A DNA stretch of 64,000 bases from an uncultured Alphaproteobacteria bacterium (lineage in GTDB: Bacteria > Pseudomonadota > Alphaproteobacteria > HIMB59). The translations under genes and the position numbers were made by a program. The number at the start of each line of letters is the position of its first letter. Within the stretch, counting starts at the first letter, position 1. Below are positions 7,845 to 15,268 of this stretch, piece after piece. The stretch is taken from the NCBI GenBank assembly GCA_902599045.1, contig CACKEA010000002.1, positions 62,001 through 126,000 of the forward strand, given 5' to 3'. The notes below the pieces were generated by a model. The model saw only the letters and a list, made by a program, of their open reading frames with translations, was not told where the DNA came from and did no database searches.

Positions 7845-8765
7845 TTAAGAAAAATTTATGAATTTTGAAAATTCTTCATTATTTTTTTCAAATTGATCAG
7901 GTATTTTTTCACCAAATTTGAAATTCTCTAAATCTATGACCTTATAAAAATCTCCTCTTAGCTTGTCCCATTTATAGAAACCGTAATAAACAAGCATCAC
8001 ATTATTCACAAACGAATTAATCCACTTTTCTAAGACCTTATTTGAAAGTTTGATTTTTTCAAATTTCATATGATTAGTTATTTCCTCTTTCAATTTAGCA
8101 TGAGACTCTGCATAACTTGTCTCTGTTTTGCTTTCAGGATTAGGAGTATGCTTAGGAAAATTCTTTCTAATAACAATATTAATAAACCTATTTCTCATAT
8201 AACTTGTTTCAGGAAGAGTAGATTTATTCAATATCATCCATCGATGATATTGAATTTGAAAAGCTAGTGCTTGACCATCAGTTGTATAACGATAATCATC
8301 TTTGAGGTTTTCAATTTTTGAATTATTTTGTTGATTGGAATTTTCAATATTAAAAATTGCTTCATATATAAGTTCAGAAGCCTTATCTAGGACCTTGCTA
8401 TCAATATTTTTTGGTGCTGATTTTTTAAATGCTACAGCTAGTGAAATTAAATAAGCATTTTTGGTTTCAATAGTTTCAAAAATATTATGGGCTAGGCTTA
8501 TTGCTGAGGAAATATCAGATAAAAAATCTTCTTCTTTATCTCTCCATATAAATTCTAAAGGATGACTGTCAAATATTGGATTTAACATCACTTTGTTATA
8601 AATAGAATTATATTCCTCTTGACTAGCAATTTGATTTTGAATGTCAGGATTAGAATAAATTTCTTTTAAAGATAAAGAAAATGTCTCAAGTAGTTTTTCT
8701 TTATCTTTTATTGGGTAGTCATTATTAGACCATTTTTCAATATTTACTGGAGATTTGTTATACAT
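7845..8765 (-). CDS. hypothetical protein, 306 aa
   Basis: A soluble, charged, mostly helical protein without signal peptide, membrane segment or a motif I recognise. Aromatic and polar clusters such as YRYTTDGQALAFQIQYHRWM near 160 and a C-terminal YYGFYKWDKLRGDFYKV look conserved-like but cannot be tied to a family. It lies on the minus strand, divergent from the Cys-rich mini-gene at 8862, with a 96-base gap between them. It belongs to the accessory stretch between tRNA-Thr and the Anbu gene. Function unknown. Confidence 0.75.
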   Translation of the reverse strand: MYNKSPVNIEKWSNNDYPIKDKEKLLETFSLSLKEIYSNPDIQNQIASQEEYNSIYNKVMLNPIFDSHPLEFIWRDKEEDFLSDISSAISLAHNIFETIETKNAYLISLAVAFKKSAPKNIDSKVLDKASELIYEAIFNIENSNQQNNSKIENLKDDYRYTTDGQALAFQIQYHRWMILNKSTLPETSYMRNRFINIVIRKNFPKHTPNPESKTETSYAESHAKLKEEITNHMKFEKIKLSNKVLEKWINSFVNNVMLVYYGFYKWDKLRGDFYKVIDLENFKFGEKIPDQFEKNNEEFSKFINFS

Positions 8766-8826
8766 ATATTCTTTAAGATGCAGAATTTAGCTAATTAATC
8801 CAAATTTATCAACTAATTTCATATAT

Positions 8827-8855
8827 TTGTAATTATTTAAAAATAATGGTATTAA
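8827..8855 (+). promoter_or_regulatory. candidate promoter of the Cys-rich mini-gene
   Basis: TTGTAA and TATTAA hexamers are separated by 17 bases, each matching four of six consensus positions. The expected transcription start would fall at or next to the ATG at 8862, so the message would be leaderless; no Shine-Dalgarno sequence is visible. AT-rich background makes chance matches likely. Confidence 0.3.
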
Positions 8856-8861
8856 AAATTT

Positions 8862-8942
8862 ATGGATACAAATAAACCAAAACCCGATTGTGGATGTTCT
8901 TGCTCATGCTGTTGCACTTGTGGCGACGGTTGTTGTCAGTAA
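8862..8942 (+). CDS. Cys-rich mini-protein (26 aa, 9 Cys), metallothionein-like
   Basis: The short frame encodes a hydrophilic lead (MDTNKPKPD) followed by a 17-residue tail in which Cys occupies positions 10, 12, 14, 16, 17, 18, 20, 24 and 25, giving CxC, CCC and CC spacing. This arrangement is typical of thiolate metal-cluster peptides, and both TGT and TGC codons are used. Local GC content is clearly above the AT-rich surroundings, which argues for selection on the peptide. The 3' end overlaps a convergent 52-residue membrane ORF by seven bases, and the Anbu peptidase gene lies just beyond. It could be a metal-binding or redox peptide, or a substrate of the nearby ATP-grasp ligase/Anbu pair; both are inference. 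It is not related to a named family I can recall with confidence. Confidence 0.6.
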   Translation: MDTNKPKPDCGCSCSCCCTCGDGCCQ

Positions 8943-9094
8943 ATAATTTTTAATAGAACAACAATTGCTAAAATAAAACCAAATACAATATCTACATATT
9001 TACCTTTCATTTTAAACATCAAGAAAAAAGAGAATAAAGCTAAACTAATTACTATTATGCTTGCTAGATTTGCTACAAAAGGAGAGGGTTCCAT
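8936..9094 (-). CDS. small membrane protein (52 aa)
   Basis: The frame begins ATG at 9094, three bases after the Anbu stop codon, and encodes a 52-residue protein with two hydrophobic segments (about residues 7-27 and 34-51) separated by KMKGKY. A hairpin membrane topology is likely. Close spacing to the Anbu gene on the same strand suggests cotranscription. Its last bases overlap the convergent Cys-rich mini-gene. No family recognised. Confidence 0.5.
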   Translation of the reverse strand: MEPSPFVANLASIIVISLALFSFFLMFKMKGKYVDIVFGFILAIVVLLKIIY

Positions 9095-9097
9095 ATT

Positions 9098-9823
9098 TTA
9101 ATCTTCCCATTTAAAGCGATCGAAAGATTTAAAAATCTCAAAAATTCCTTTTTCCCATTGTTTTGAAATATATTGATAATCCTCATCATTGATTTCAAGA
9201 GACTGCCGATAAACTATTTTTGATAAATTATATTTATAAACTACCAAGTCGATAGGTGGGCCGACAGATAAATCTGCTTTCATTGTACTATCCATACTTA
9301 TCAAAGCACATCTGGCTGCATCACCTAAATAGGTATCTGATTTAACTACTCTATCTAATATGGGTTTCCCGTACTTAATTTCCCCAATAACAAGATAGGG
9401 TTTGAACTCACTAGACTTGATAAAATTTCCTTGGGGATAAACCAAATAAAGATCAGACTCTTGATTTTGTATATGCCCACCAACAATAAATGTTGATCCT
9501 AACTCCAGAGTTACTTGATTTATGCCATCCGGAGATGAGTGTTGAACTGTCAGTCTTCCAATATATTTTGCAATTTCATTCAGGTTGTAAAGATTATTTA
9601 AGTTATTACCGTTAGTGGGGTCTTCTAAATCTTTACCAATTGAATTAAAAACAGCTTGAGATGTTGCCAAATTACCAGATGTTAAAATAACAATATTTCT
9701 ATCAATACCATTGTGGACATACATTTTTGTGTAAGAGTTATAGTTATCTAAACCCGCATGTGTCCTTCTATCTGAGGCAAAAACCATTCCTTCATTTACT
9801 TTAATACCCACACAATAGGTCAT
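9098..9823 (-). CDS. Anbu-type proteasome-like peptidase
   Basis: A 241-residue Ntn-hydrolase of the Anbu family (ancestral beta subunit, COG3484). It starts MTYCVGIKVNEGMVFASDRRTHAG, in which Thr2 becomes the N-terminal nucleophile after Met removal and the ASDRRT Asp/Arg region is typical. The STFIVGG segment and the late GPPIDLVVY segment also match the family. Anbu rings are self-assembling; their physiological substrate is poorly known. In many bacteria the gene clusters with a COG2308 ATP-grasp ligase, an alpha-E protein (COG2307) and a transglutaminase-like protein. Here only the ATP-grasp gene is nearby, divergently transcribed. Confidence 0.88.
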   Translation of the reverse strand: MTYCVGIKVNEGMVFASDRRTHAGLDNYNSYTKMYVHNGIDRNIVILTSGNLATSQAVFNSIGKDLEDPTNGNNLNNLYNLNEIAKYIGRLTVQHSSPDGINQVTLELGSTFIVGGHIQNQESDLYLVYPQGNFIKSSEFKPYLVIGEIKYGKPILDRVVKSDTYLGDAARCALISMDSTMKADLSVGPPIDLVVYKYNLSKIVYRQSLEINDEDYQYISKQWEKGIFEIFKSFDRFKWED

Positions 9824-9897
9824 ATTTCAATTAAATAGCTTATTTCAAAAAAATACAAACGAATATTTACATATTAGCAATCTAAACAATGCATAAC

Positions 9898-9916
9898 CAG
9901 TAATTGGCAATTACTG
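9898..9916. promoter_or_regulatory. perfect 19-bp palindrome between Anbu and ATP-grasp genes
   Basis: CAGTAATTG and CAATTACTG arms flank a single central G. It lies in the 105-base divergent intergenic region, 12 bases before the GTG start of the ATP-grasp gene and 74 bases before the Anbu start. The symmetry fits an operator for a dimeric regulator controlling the ATP-grasp gene and perhaps both; it is too short-looped to be a stable RNA hairpin. No regulator gene is adjacent. Confidence 0.45.
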
Positions 9917-9928
9917 TATTTTGTAAAT

Positions 9929-11374
9929 GTGTCTATAAGCTGGAACAATTATAACTCAAAAAATAGTTATGATGAGTATCTTACGCCTGATAGAAAACTC
10001 AGAAAAGAAGCAAAAGTAATTTCAAAAATATTAAATAACTATTCAAGTAAAGATTTAGCTAGTATCGAAAACAATTGTCAAAGTACTATTAGTTCTCGGG
10101 GTATTAATTTCAAAGTTTACTCCGCCGATAAAAAAGCTGCAGAAGAAAAAAAATGGCCTTTAGATATTATTCCAAGAATAATATTAAGATCACAGTGGCT
10201 TAAAGTAAGAAAAGGACTAATTCAAAGATGTAAGGCCTTAAACCTTTTTATAAACGATGTTTATAATGATAAAAAAATATTTAAAGATAAAGTATTACCA
10301 TATGAGCTAGTTTTTGACTCAAAAAATTATTTAAAACAATGTGAGGGATTTAAACCTAAAAGAAAAATTTGGTCTCATATCTCTGGAATAGATTTAATTC
10401 GAAATATTAATGGAGAGTTTCTGGTTTTAGAGGACAACTTAAGAGTTCCTTCGGGGGTGTCTTACATGTTAGAGAACAGAATGGTAATGGGAGAGGTTTT
10501 CCCAGAACTGTTTACACGCTATAGAGTTTCTTCCATCAATCAGTATTGCAATAGATTATACCATTGTATGTTAGACGCTATTCCTTACAAAAAAAATAAT
10601 CCAACCATGGTTGTCTTAACTCCTGGAGTCTACAATTCTGCTTATTTTGAACATTCGTTTCTTGCGCAGCAAATGGGAATTGCATTGGTTGAGGGTAAGG
10701 ATTTATATGTGGAAAATGATAAGGTTTTTGTAAAAACAGTTAAAGGAGGATTGAGGGTAGATTGTATTTATAGAAGAATTGATGATACTTTTTTAGACCC
10801 TAAATCTTTCTACAAAGAGTCACTATTGGGAGTTTCTGGATTATATAAATCTTATAGGAAAGGAAATGTCGGCCTTATCAATGCCCCTGGAAGCGGAGTT
10901 GCTGATGATAAAGTTATTTATTCTTATGTTCCAAAAATAATAAAATACTATTTAGACGAAGATCCTAAGCTAAATCAAGTCGAGACTTACCTTTGTAATG
11001 AGAAAAAACAAAGAGACTATGTCATATCAAATTTATCAAAAATGATTGTTAAACCTGCAGATGGGTCGGGAGGTTATGGAATTTTAGTTGGACCCAAAGC
11101 TACAAAATCAGAACGAGATGCATACGCAAGAAAGATATTACATAGTCCTAGAAACTATATTGCCCAACCTTTGGAAATCTTATCAACCACACCCACACTT
11201 CAAGGAAATTCCATTGAACCAAGACACCAAGATCTAAGACCATTCATATTATCTGGTAAAGAGACTTATGTAACTATGGGGGGTTTAACAAGGGTTGCTT
11301 TAAAAAAAGGAAGCACCATAGTGAATAGTTCTCAAGGTGGAGGTTCTAAAGATACTATGGTCGTTGAAGATTAG
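9929..11374 (+). CDS. COG2308 circularly permuted ATP-grasp protein
   Basis: A 481-residue protein matching the COG2308/DUF404-DUF407 circularly permuted ATP-grasp family. Diagnostic stretches are YDEYLTPDRKLRKEA near 14, RGINFKVYS near 53, LEDNLRVPSGVSYMLENR near 165, VVLTPGVYNSAYFEHSFLA near 224, YRRIDDTFLDP near 280 and KPADGSGGYG near 374. The start is GTG 9929; no good Shine-Dalgarno is visible. Family members are predicted to form amide bonds on peptides or proteins together with alpha-E and Anbu proteins (prediction by Iyer and colleagues for amidoligase systems). The alpha-E partner is not in this window. Confidence 0.88.
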   Translation: MSISWNNYNSKNSYDEYLTPDRKLRKEAKVISKILNNYSSKDLASIENNCQSTISSRGINFKVYSADKKAAEEKKWPLDIIPRIILRSQWLKVRKGLIQRCKALNLFINDVYNDKKIFKDKVLPYELVFDSKNYLKQCEGFKPKRKIWSHISGIDLIRNINGEFLVLEDNLRVPSGVSYMLENRMVMGEVFPELFTRYRVSSINQYCNRLYHCMLDAIPYKKNNPTMVVLTPGVYNSAYFEHSFLAQQMGIALVEGKDLYVENDKVFVKTVKGGLRVDCIYRRIDDTFLDPKSFYKESLLGVSGLYKSYRKGNVGLINAPGSGVADDKVIYSYVPKIIKYYLDEDPKLNQVETYLCNEKKQRDYVISNLSKMIVKPADGSGGYGILVGPKATKSERDAYARKILHSPRNYIAQPLEILSTTPTLQGNSIEPRHQDLRPFILSGKETYVTMGGLTRVALKKGSTIVNSSQGGGSKDTMVVED

Positions 11375-11386
11375 TAATTTTAAATT

Positions 11387-11854
11387 TTATTTAGGAATCA
11401 ACACTCTGTTAGTCAAGTGAATAACACCCTTAGAGAACTTAATATTAGATTCTACAACTTCAGCACCATTCACATATAAAATCCCATTGGTTTTTTTAAT
11501 TTCTAAATCTAAACCATTAATTGATTTGGTGTTGATTGTTTCTTCAACATTATCAGTAGTGAATTCGCCTTCAACAAAATGAAAATTAATTAAACTTTGA
11601 AGTTGATCTTTATTTTTTTCTTTTAGATATCCATAGTAAGTTTTTGCACTTAAAGCAGCAAAGGCATCATCTAAAGGAGCAAATAATGTCAGATTTTCAT
11701 AATCTAATAAATTATTTGAAAGCTCAGAAGCAATAACAAGTTCATTTAATTTTTGTAATCTTTGATTCTCAGATATTGAGTCAACAATATTACTTTCGCT
11801 AGCATGTAAAAATGAGAATATAAATATTAATGATATTGAAAAAATTTTGGTCAT
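11387..11854 (-). CDS. secreted fasciclin (FAS1) domain protein
   Basis: The 155-residue product has a signal peptide (MTKIFSISLIFIFSFLHA) and one FAS1 domain. The two conserved boxes are present: LTLFAPLDDAFAAL near 57 (usually TVFAPTDxAF) and INFHFVEGEF near 90, followed by NGLDLEI, LYVNGAEVVESNI and GVIHLTNRVLIPK. FAS1 proteins act outside the cytoplasm in adhesion or polysaccharide contact. Its start overlaps the stop of the upstream ASPIC/UnbV gene by four bases (ATGA), so the two are coupled. Confidence 0.88.
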   Translation of the reverse strand: MTKIFSISLIFIFSFLHASESNIVDSISENQRLQKLNELVIASELSNNLLDYENLTLFAPLDDAFAALSAKTYYGYLKEKNKDQLQSLINFHFVEGEFTTDNVEETINTKSINGLDLEIKKTNGILYVNGAEVVESNIKFSKGVIHLTNRVLIPK

Positions 11855-13302
11855 AATGGTTGTTTTACGATGATTGTTTCATTTAGATTTTTCACATCAA
11901 ACAAATCCTCATCACCGTTGGTCCATTTAACCTTAAATTTAAATTCAGTTTCATTTTCTCTTATCCCATAGTGAGCCACTGGCTCCATTTGACAAAGATA
12001 ACCAGATCCAGCATCAATTGTTTTAGAGTGCTCTCTTTTATTTGTTATTAGTGTAACTGTTGCTCCTCTTGCAGGTGCACCGTGCATATTTAAAGGTCTT
12101 ATCCTCAAATAAGACGTTTTTTCATCTGAATTAAATTTAAATAATGAGAGCGGTTGTAATCCTGACTCACCATGCGAAATAAGTAGCTCAAGTAAACCGT
12201 CATTATCTATATCAGCAACCGCAGCGCCAGTTCCAAGTCCTTTTGGTTCTAAGGCATTTTTTAGTTTAATTTCCTGAAACACACCATTTTCAACTATTTT
12301 GAATAATTTGTTGGGTTCGCCAATATTATTTAAAAAAACTTCATCGTAACCATCATTATCAAAATCTGCAGATATAACAGTTCTTATTCTTGAAGGTTCA
12401 TCAAAAGAGGGAACAGCTATATCTTTAAATTTGTATTCATCATAAACATACGCTCTGTGATAACCGCCCCAATTACCATTGAGTATATCCAGTCTACCTC
12501 TGTACAAGATATCAGATAATGCTGTGCCTCGACCGTTTTGATAGATATCTCTCACATTCATTTGACCTGCCACATCCAAGAATTTTCCTTCTTTATTAAA
12601 ATATAAAAAATTTGGACCTCTTTCATTGGCTGCAAAAATATCCATTTGATCAGATATTATATGCCCAGCAACTACAGCTCTCCCACCTGTTATTTCATCT
12701 AACTTAAGGCTTTCAGCTAAGTCTACCACTCTATCTTCTATATATTCATAAAAACGAGTAGGACCTCCATAGTTAGCAACATAAATTCCGTAGTTACCTT
12801 TGCCTTCTCTGTCTACACAAACAACTGATCGACCAGCAGTTAAGTTTAATTCATCTTGATTAATGTCTTTTTCAAACAAGTCTTCAATATTTTTATCTAC
12901 AAGTTTTAGTAATCTATCAGAGTACATCTTTTGGCCACTGTAGGTGTCAGTGTTCAAAAAATATATTTCTTCGTGACCGTCTTTATCGATATCACATGCA
13001 GCGACTCCTATAGTGGACCTGTTGAAGTCACTAAAAATATTTTCTTTAATTTTATTTTTAAGACTGTTTCCATCATAACCTAGAGCGAGATTTTCATATC
13101 CAAAACCTGTAACTATAAACTCATCTGACCCATCATTATCAAAATCAGTAACTGCAACACCGTAGCTCAATCTTGGTTTTTGGTCAGGAAGGAGATTGCT
13201 TATATCTTTAAAAAAACTTTTTTCAGCAAATGATGACATAGAATAAAAAACAAAAAGTACGAAGTATGTAAATTTAGCAAGTTTCATACATCTATTACTC
13301 AA
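11851..13302 (-). CDS. secreted FG-GAP/VCBS repeat protein with ASPIC/UnbV-like C-terminus
   Basis: A 483-residue exported protein (signal sequence near residues 7-26). It carries repeated calcium-loop motifs of the DxDxDG type: DFDNDGSDEF near 53, DIDKDGHEEI near 102, DFDNDGYDEV near 316 and DIDNDGLLEL near 365, consistent with an FG-GAP/VCBS beta-propeller. The C-terminus (LRIRPLNMHGAPARGATVTL and DAGSGYLCQMEPVAHYGI) matches the ASPIC/UnbV domain found in CRTAC1-like proteins. It is probably a surface or periplasmic adhesion-type protein. It is coupled to the fasciclin gene and divergent from a Cys-rich secreted protein. Confidence 0.87.
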   Translation of the reverse strand: MSNRCMKLAKFTYFVLFVFYSMSSFAEKSFFKDISNLLPDQKPRLSYGVAVTDFDNDGSDEFIVTGFGYENLALGYDGNSLKNKIKENIFSDFNRSTIGVAACDIDKDGHEEIYFLNTDTYSGQKMYSDRLLKLVDKNIEDLFEKDINQDELNLTAGRSVVCVDREGKGNYGIYVANYGGPTRFYEYIEDRVVDLAESLKLDEITGGRAVVAGHIISDQMDIFAANERGPNFLYFNKEGKFLDVAGQMNVRDIYQNGRGTALSDILYRGRLDILNGNWGGYHRAYVYDEYKFKDIAVPSFDEPSRIRTVISADFDNDGYDEVFLNNIGEPNKLFKIVENGVFQEIKLKNALEPKGLGTGAAVADIDNDGLLELLISHGESGLQPLSLFKFNSDEKTSYLRIRPLNMHGAPARGATVTLITNKREHSKTIDAGSGYLCQMEPVAHYGIRENETEFKFKVKWTNGDEDLFDVKNLNETIIVKQPL

Positions 13303-13345
13303 TATCCTATGATCTAGATTTCAATCACATGTGTAATTATGAAAT

Positions 13346-14083
13346 ATGCAACCTGCTCTTTTTTCTTTTAAATTTAACAAATATCTTGCACTAATTATTA
13401 TTCCATTATTTATCTCAATTATTTCTAGCGCATTAAACGCTAATGAAAATACAATCAAAAATGAAGAATATTACTATGAAACACTAAGAAGTAATTGGGG
13501 AGATATGTTTCCAGACGGTAATAGAAATGCTGCGGGACCAAAGTTTTTTAAGTATCTAATTGATCAAGACCTCGATTTTAATGATTTTGTTGAATTTAAT
13601 AAGCGATATTGCCCAGTATCTGGCTCGCTCATTCGCCCAGGGTCTGCTCCAGATTTTATCAGTATCCTTGATGAGTCAACTAACAATAAAACTTGTGGGT
13701 ATATGTATCGTTGCTGTTGGCCCTGTACTTGTGACTCAATGAAGTATGCTAAGGCCATGAATATCTCACATAAATTTAAAGGTGTGGAAGAGCAATTTAC
13801 TGTTATGACAATTGACAATCCCTGCGGTAAAGAGGAATTTCCTTTAGAAGTAAATCGAGATTATTTTTGCAATGGCGAGGAAATGAATATTGATCAAGTG
13901 TTTGCAGTTGATGGAAAAATGGTTATTGGTTTTTTACATAACCCCACTAGTTGCAGTAGTAGCGATCTTTTAGCTATAAATAACCATCCTGTTGTTGGCG
14001 AACAATGTAAAATTAGAAATACTACCAAAGAAGAAGAATTAATTTCTGGAATGGGTGATATTTTTATAAAGCTATCCAAATAA
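13346..14083 (+). CDS. Cys-rich exported hypothetical protein
   Basis: A 245-residue protein with an N-terminal membrane/signal segment (YLALIIIPLFISIISSALNA, about 13-32). The mature region contains ten Cys, including YCPVSGS near 88, CGYMYRCCWPCTCD near 116, DNPCGK near 158, YFCNGEE near 173 and TSCSSSD near 202. The clustered Cys suggest disulfides or a metal site in the periplasm. It is divergent from the ASPIC/UnbV gene, separated by 43 bases that include CACATGTG. I do not recognise a named family. Confidence 0.75.
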   Translation: MQPALFSFKFNKYLALIIIPLFISIISSALNANENTIKNEEYYYETLRSNWGDMFPDGNRNAAGPKFFKYLIDQDLDFNDFVEFNKRYCPVSGSLIRPGSAPDFISILDESTNNKTCGYMYRCCWPCTCDSMKYAKAMNISHKFKGVEEQFTVMTIDNPCGKEEFPLEVNRDYFCNGEEMNIDQVFAVDGKMVIGFLHNPTSCSSSDLLAINNHPVVGEQCKIRNTTKEEELISGMGDIFIKLSK

Positions 14084-14097
14084 ACGAACCATAATAA

Positions 14098-14283
14098 TTA
14101 ATTTTTTAAAGCATAGTCACCGTAGATAATAGTATTACTGGTTTCTAATCTATATTTTTTTATAACTCTAACTGACTTATACTTTTTTCTTAGTTTCCTC
14201 AATTCAGTAGATGCCTCTTTTCTATATTTTTTATTTTTCCACCAAGATGAATTACCGATCTCTAGGGTAATTATTTTAATCAT
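14098..14283 (-). CDS. small basic hypothetical protein
   Basis: A 61-residue, strongly basic product (KYRKEASTELRKLRKKYKSVRV) with a C-terminal NTIIYGDYALKN. Its ATG overlaps the stop of the upstream DedA-like gene by four bases, the coupling arrangement used by other genes in this genome, which supports it being real. No family recognised; nucleic-acid or phosphate binding would be a guess from charge only. Confidence 0.55.
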   Translation of the reverse strand: MIKIITLEIGNSSWWKNKKYRKEASTELRKLRKKYKSVRVIKKYRLETSNTIIYGDYALKN

Positions 14284-14711
14284 TTAAAAATAATAAAGAT
14301 TAAGAAAATATATCTTGATGTTTTTGAGATACTCACTAGAAGTAAAAAAGTAAAAAAATTTATTTTTAATATCCCTGCTATTACTGTAAGAGGATCTCCA
14401 ATTATTGGGACCCAAGCCAATAATAAAGACCAAATACCATATTTTTTGAAATACATTTCACTTTTTGCAATTTGTTTCTCATTTACTGGAAACCATTTCT
14501 TATCTTTAAATATTAATATTTTTTTTCCCAAATACCAATTTACTGATGAACCAAAAATATTCCCAAAACTTGCAACTACCAAAAGTAAATATTTATCAAA
14601 TGATTCTGTTAATAGCATTGTTGATAATACTAACTCAGAAGAGAGTGGAAGTATTGTAGCTGCTAAAAAACTAATTATTAATAGTTGGAAATATGAAATT
14701 AGTATTATCAC
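14280..14711 (-). CDS. DedA/YqaA-like membrane protein
   Basis: A 143-residue polytopic membrane protein. It carries the SNARE-associated/DedA signature: an N-terminal helix followed by LPLSSELVLSTML, a glycine region GNIFGSSVNWYLGK near 52, and WVPIIGDPLTVIAGIL near 100. The short length and YFKKYGIWSLLLAWVPIIGDP fit the YqaA subgroup. DedA proteins act in membrane homeostasis and lipid-carrier flipping in general; a specific role is not assignable here. Confidence 0.82.
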   Translation of the reverse strand: MIILISYFQLLIISFLAATILPLSSELVLSTMLLTESFDKYLLLVVASFGNIFGSSVNWYLGKKILIFKDKKWFPVNEKQIAKSEMYFKKYGIWSLLLAWVPIIGDPLTVIAGILKINFFTFLLLVSISKTSRYIFLIFIIFK

Positions 14712-14722
14712 ATCATTAATAT

Positions 14723-15136
14723 TTAAATATAAGTTTCAGCCTTTAAAATATCTAATATTAACATAAAGGTAAAATAACCTGCATTTATAAATACTATAAA
14801 ACTAAACATATAAACAATTTCTTTAGATACATTTTCACTTACAAAATTTGGAAAGAAATATTTCCCAAGAAGAAAGCTTATTTCCGAATATATCACTGTT
14901 ATTGCAGCGGCAATAAAAAGAACGTAAGTAAATTTTCCGAAGAAATTTACAACTAACAAACTTGATAAAGTAATTAATAATAAAAAAAGTGAAGAATAGA
15001 TTGATAAATTCGAAATAGTTAATTTTTTCTTGTAAATTTTTCTCGTCAAGAGTAGTAAGAAAAAAATAATTGTTAAAATAGAAGAAACTAGAAAAATCTT
15101 TGCATTATATAAAGAGTCTGAAAAAAAAATGTCCAA
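14723..15136 (-). CDS. hypothetical membrane protein, four TM segments
   Basis: A 137-residue hydrophobic protein with about four membrane helices (residues 13-30, 43-63, 69-90, 108-130). The start is TTG at 15136. It is followed by the DedA-like gene on the same strand. No motif or family recognised. The TTG start lies five bases after the stop of a 30-residue membrane peptide gene, so the two may be coupled. Confidence 0.6.
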   Translation of the reverse strand: MDIFFSDSLYNAKIFLVSSILTIIFFLLLLTRKIYKKKLTISNLSIYSSLFLLLITLSSLLVVNFFGKFTYVLFIAAAITVIYSEISFLLGKYFFPNFVSENVSKEIVYMFSFIVFINAGYFTFMLILDILKAETYI

Positions 15137-15140
15137 AAAA

Positions 15141-15233
15141 TTATTTTTTTCTAATTTTTCTTATGGTCATAACGGAAAGATACAAAACAAAGAAAATTAA
15201 AGCGAAAGCTCCAATTAAAAATATCCACTTCAT
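15141..15233 (-). CDS. single-helix membrane mini-protein (30 aa)
   Basis: The frame from ATG 15233 encodes a hydrophobic helix (residues 2-22) followed by a basic tail (TIRKIRKK). It is located between clpB and the 137-residue membrane protein, on the same strand, with almost no gap to the latter. The pattern is typical of small bitopic membrane proteins, but nothing beyond hydrophobicity and spacing supports it. Confidence 0.35.
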   Translation of the reverse strand: MKWIFLIGAFALIFFVLYLSVMTIRKIRKK

Positions 15234-15268
15234 CTCTCAATTATACTAATTTTATTTTAAGTTGGAAG

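Noticed and set aside
13326-13333. CACATGTG as an operator between the ASPIC/UnbV and Cys-rich genes
   Set aside because: An 8-base palindrome is expected by chance every few tens of kilobases; kept only as a note in the gene entry.
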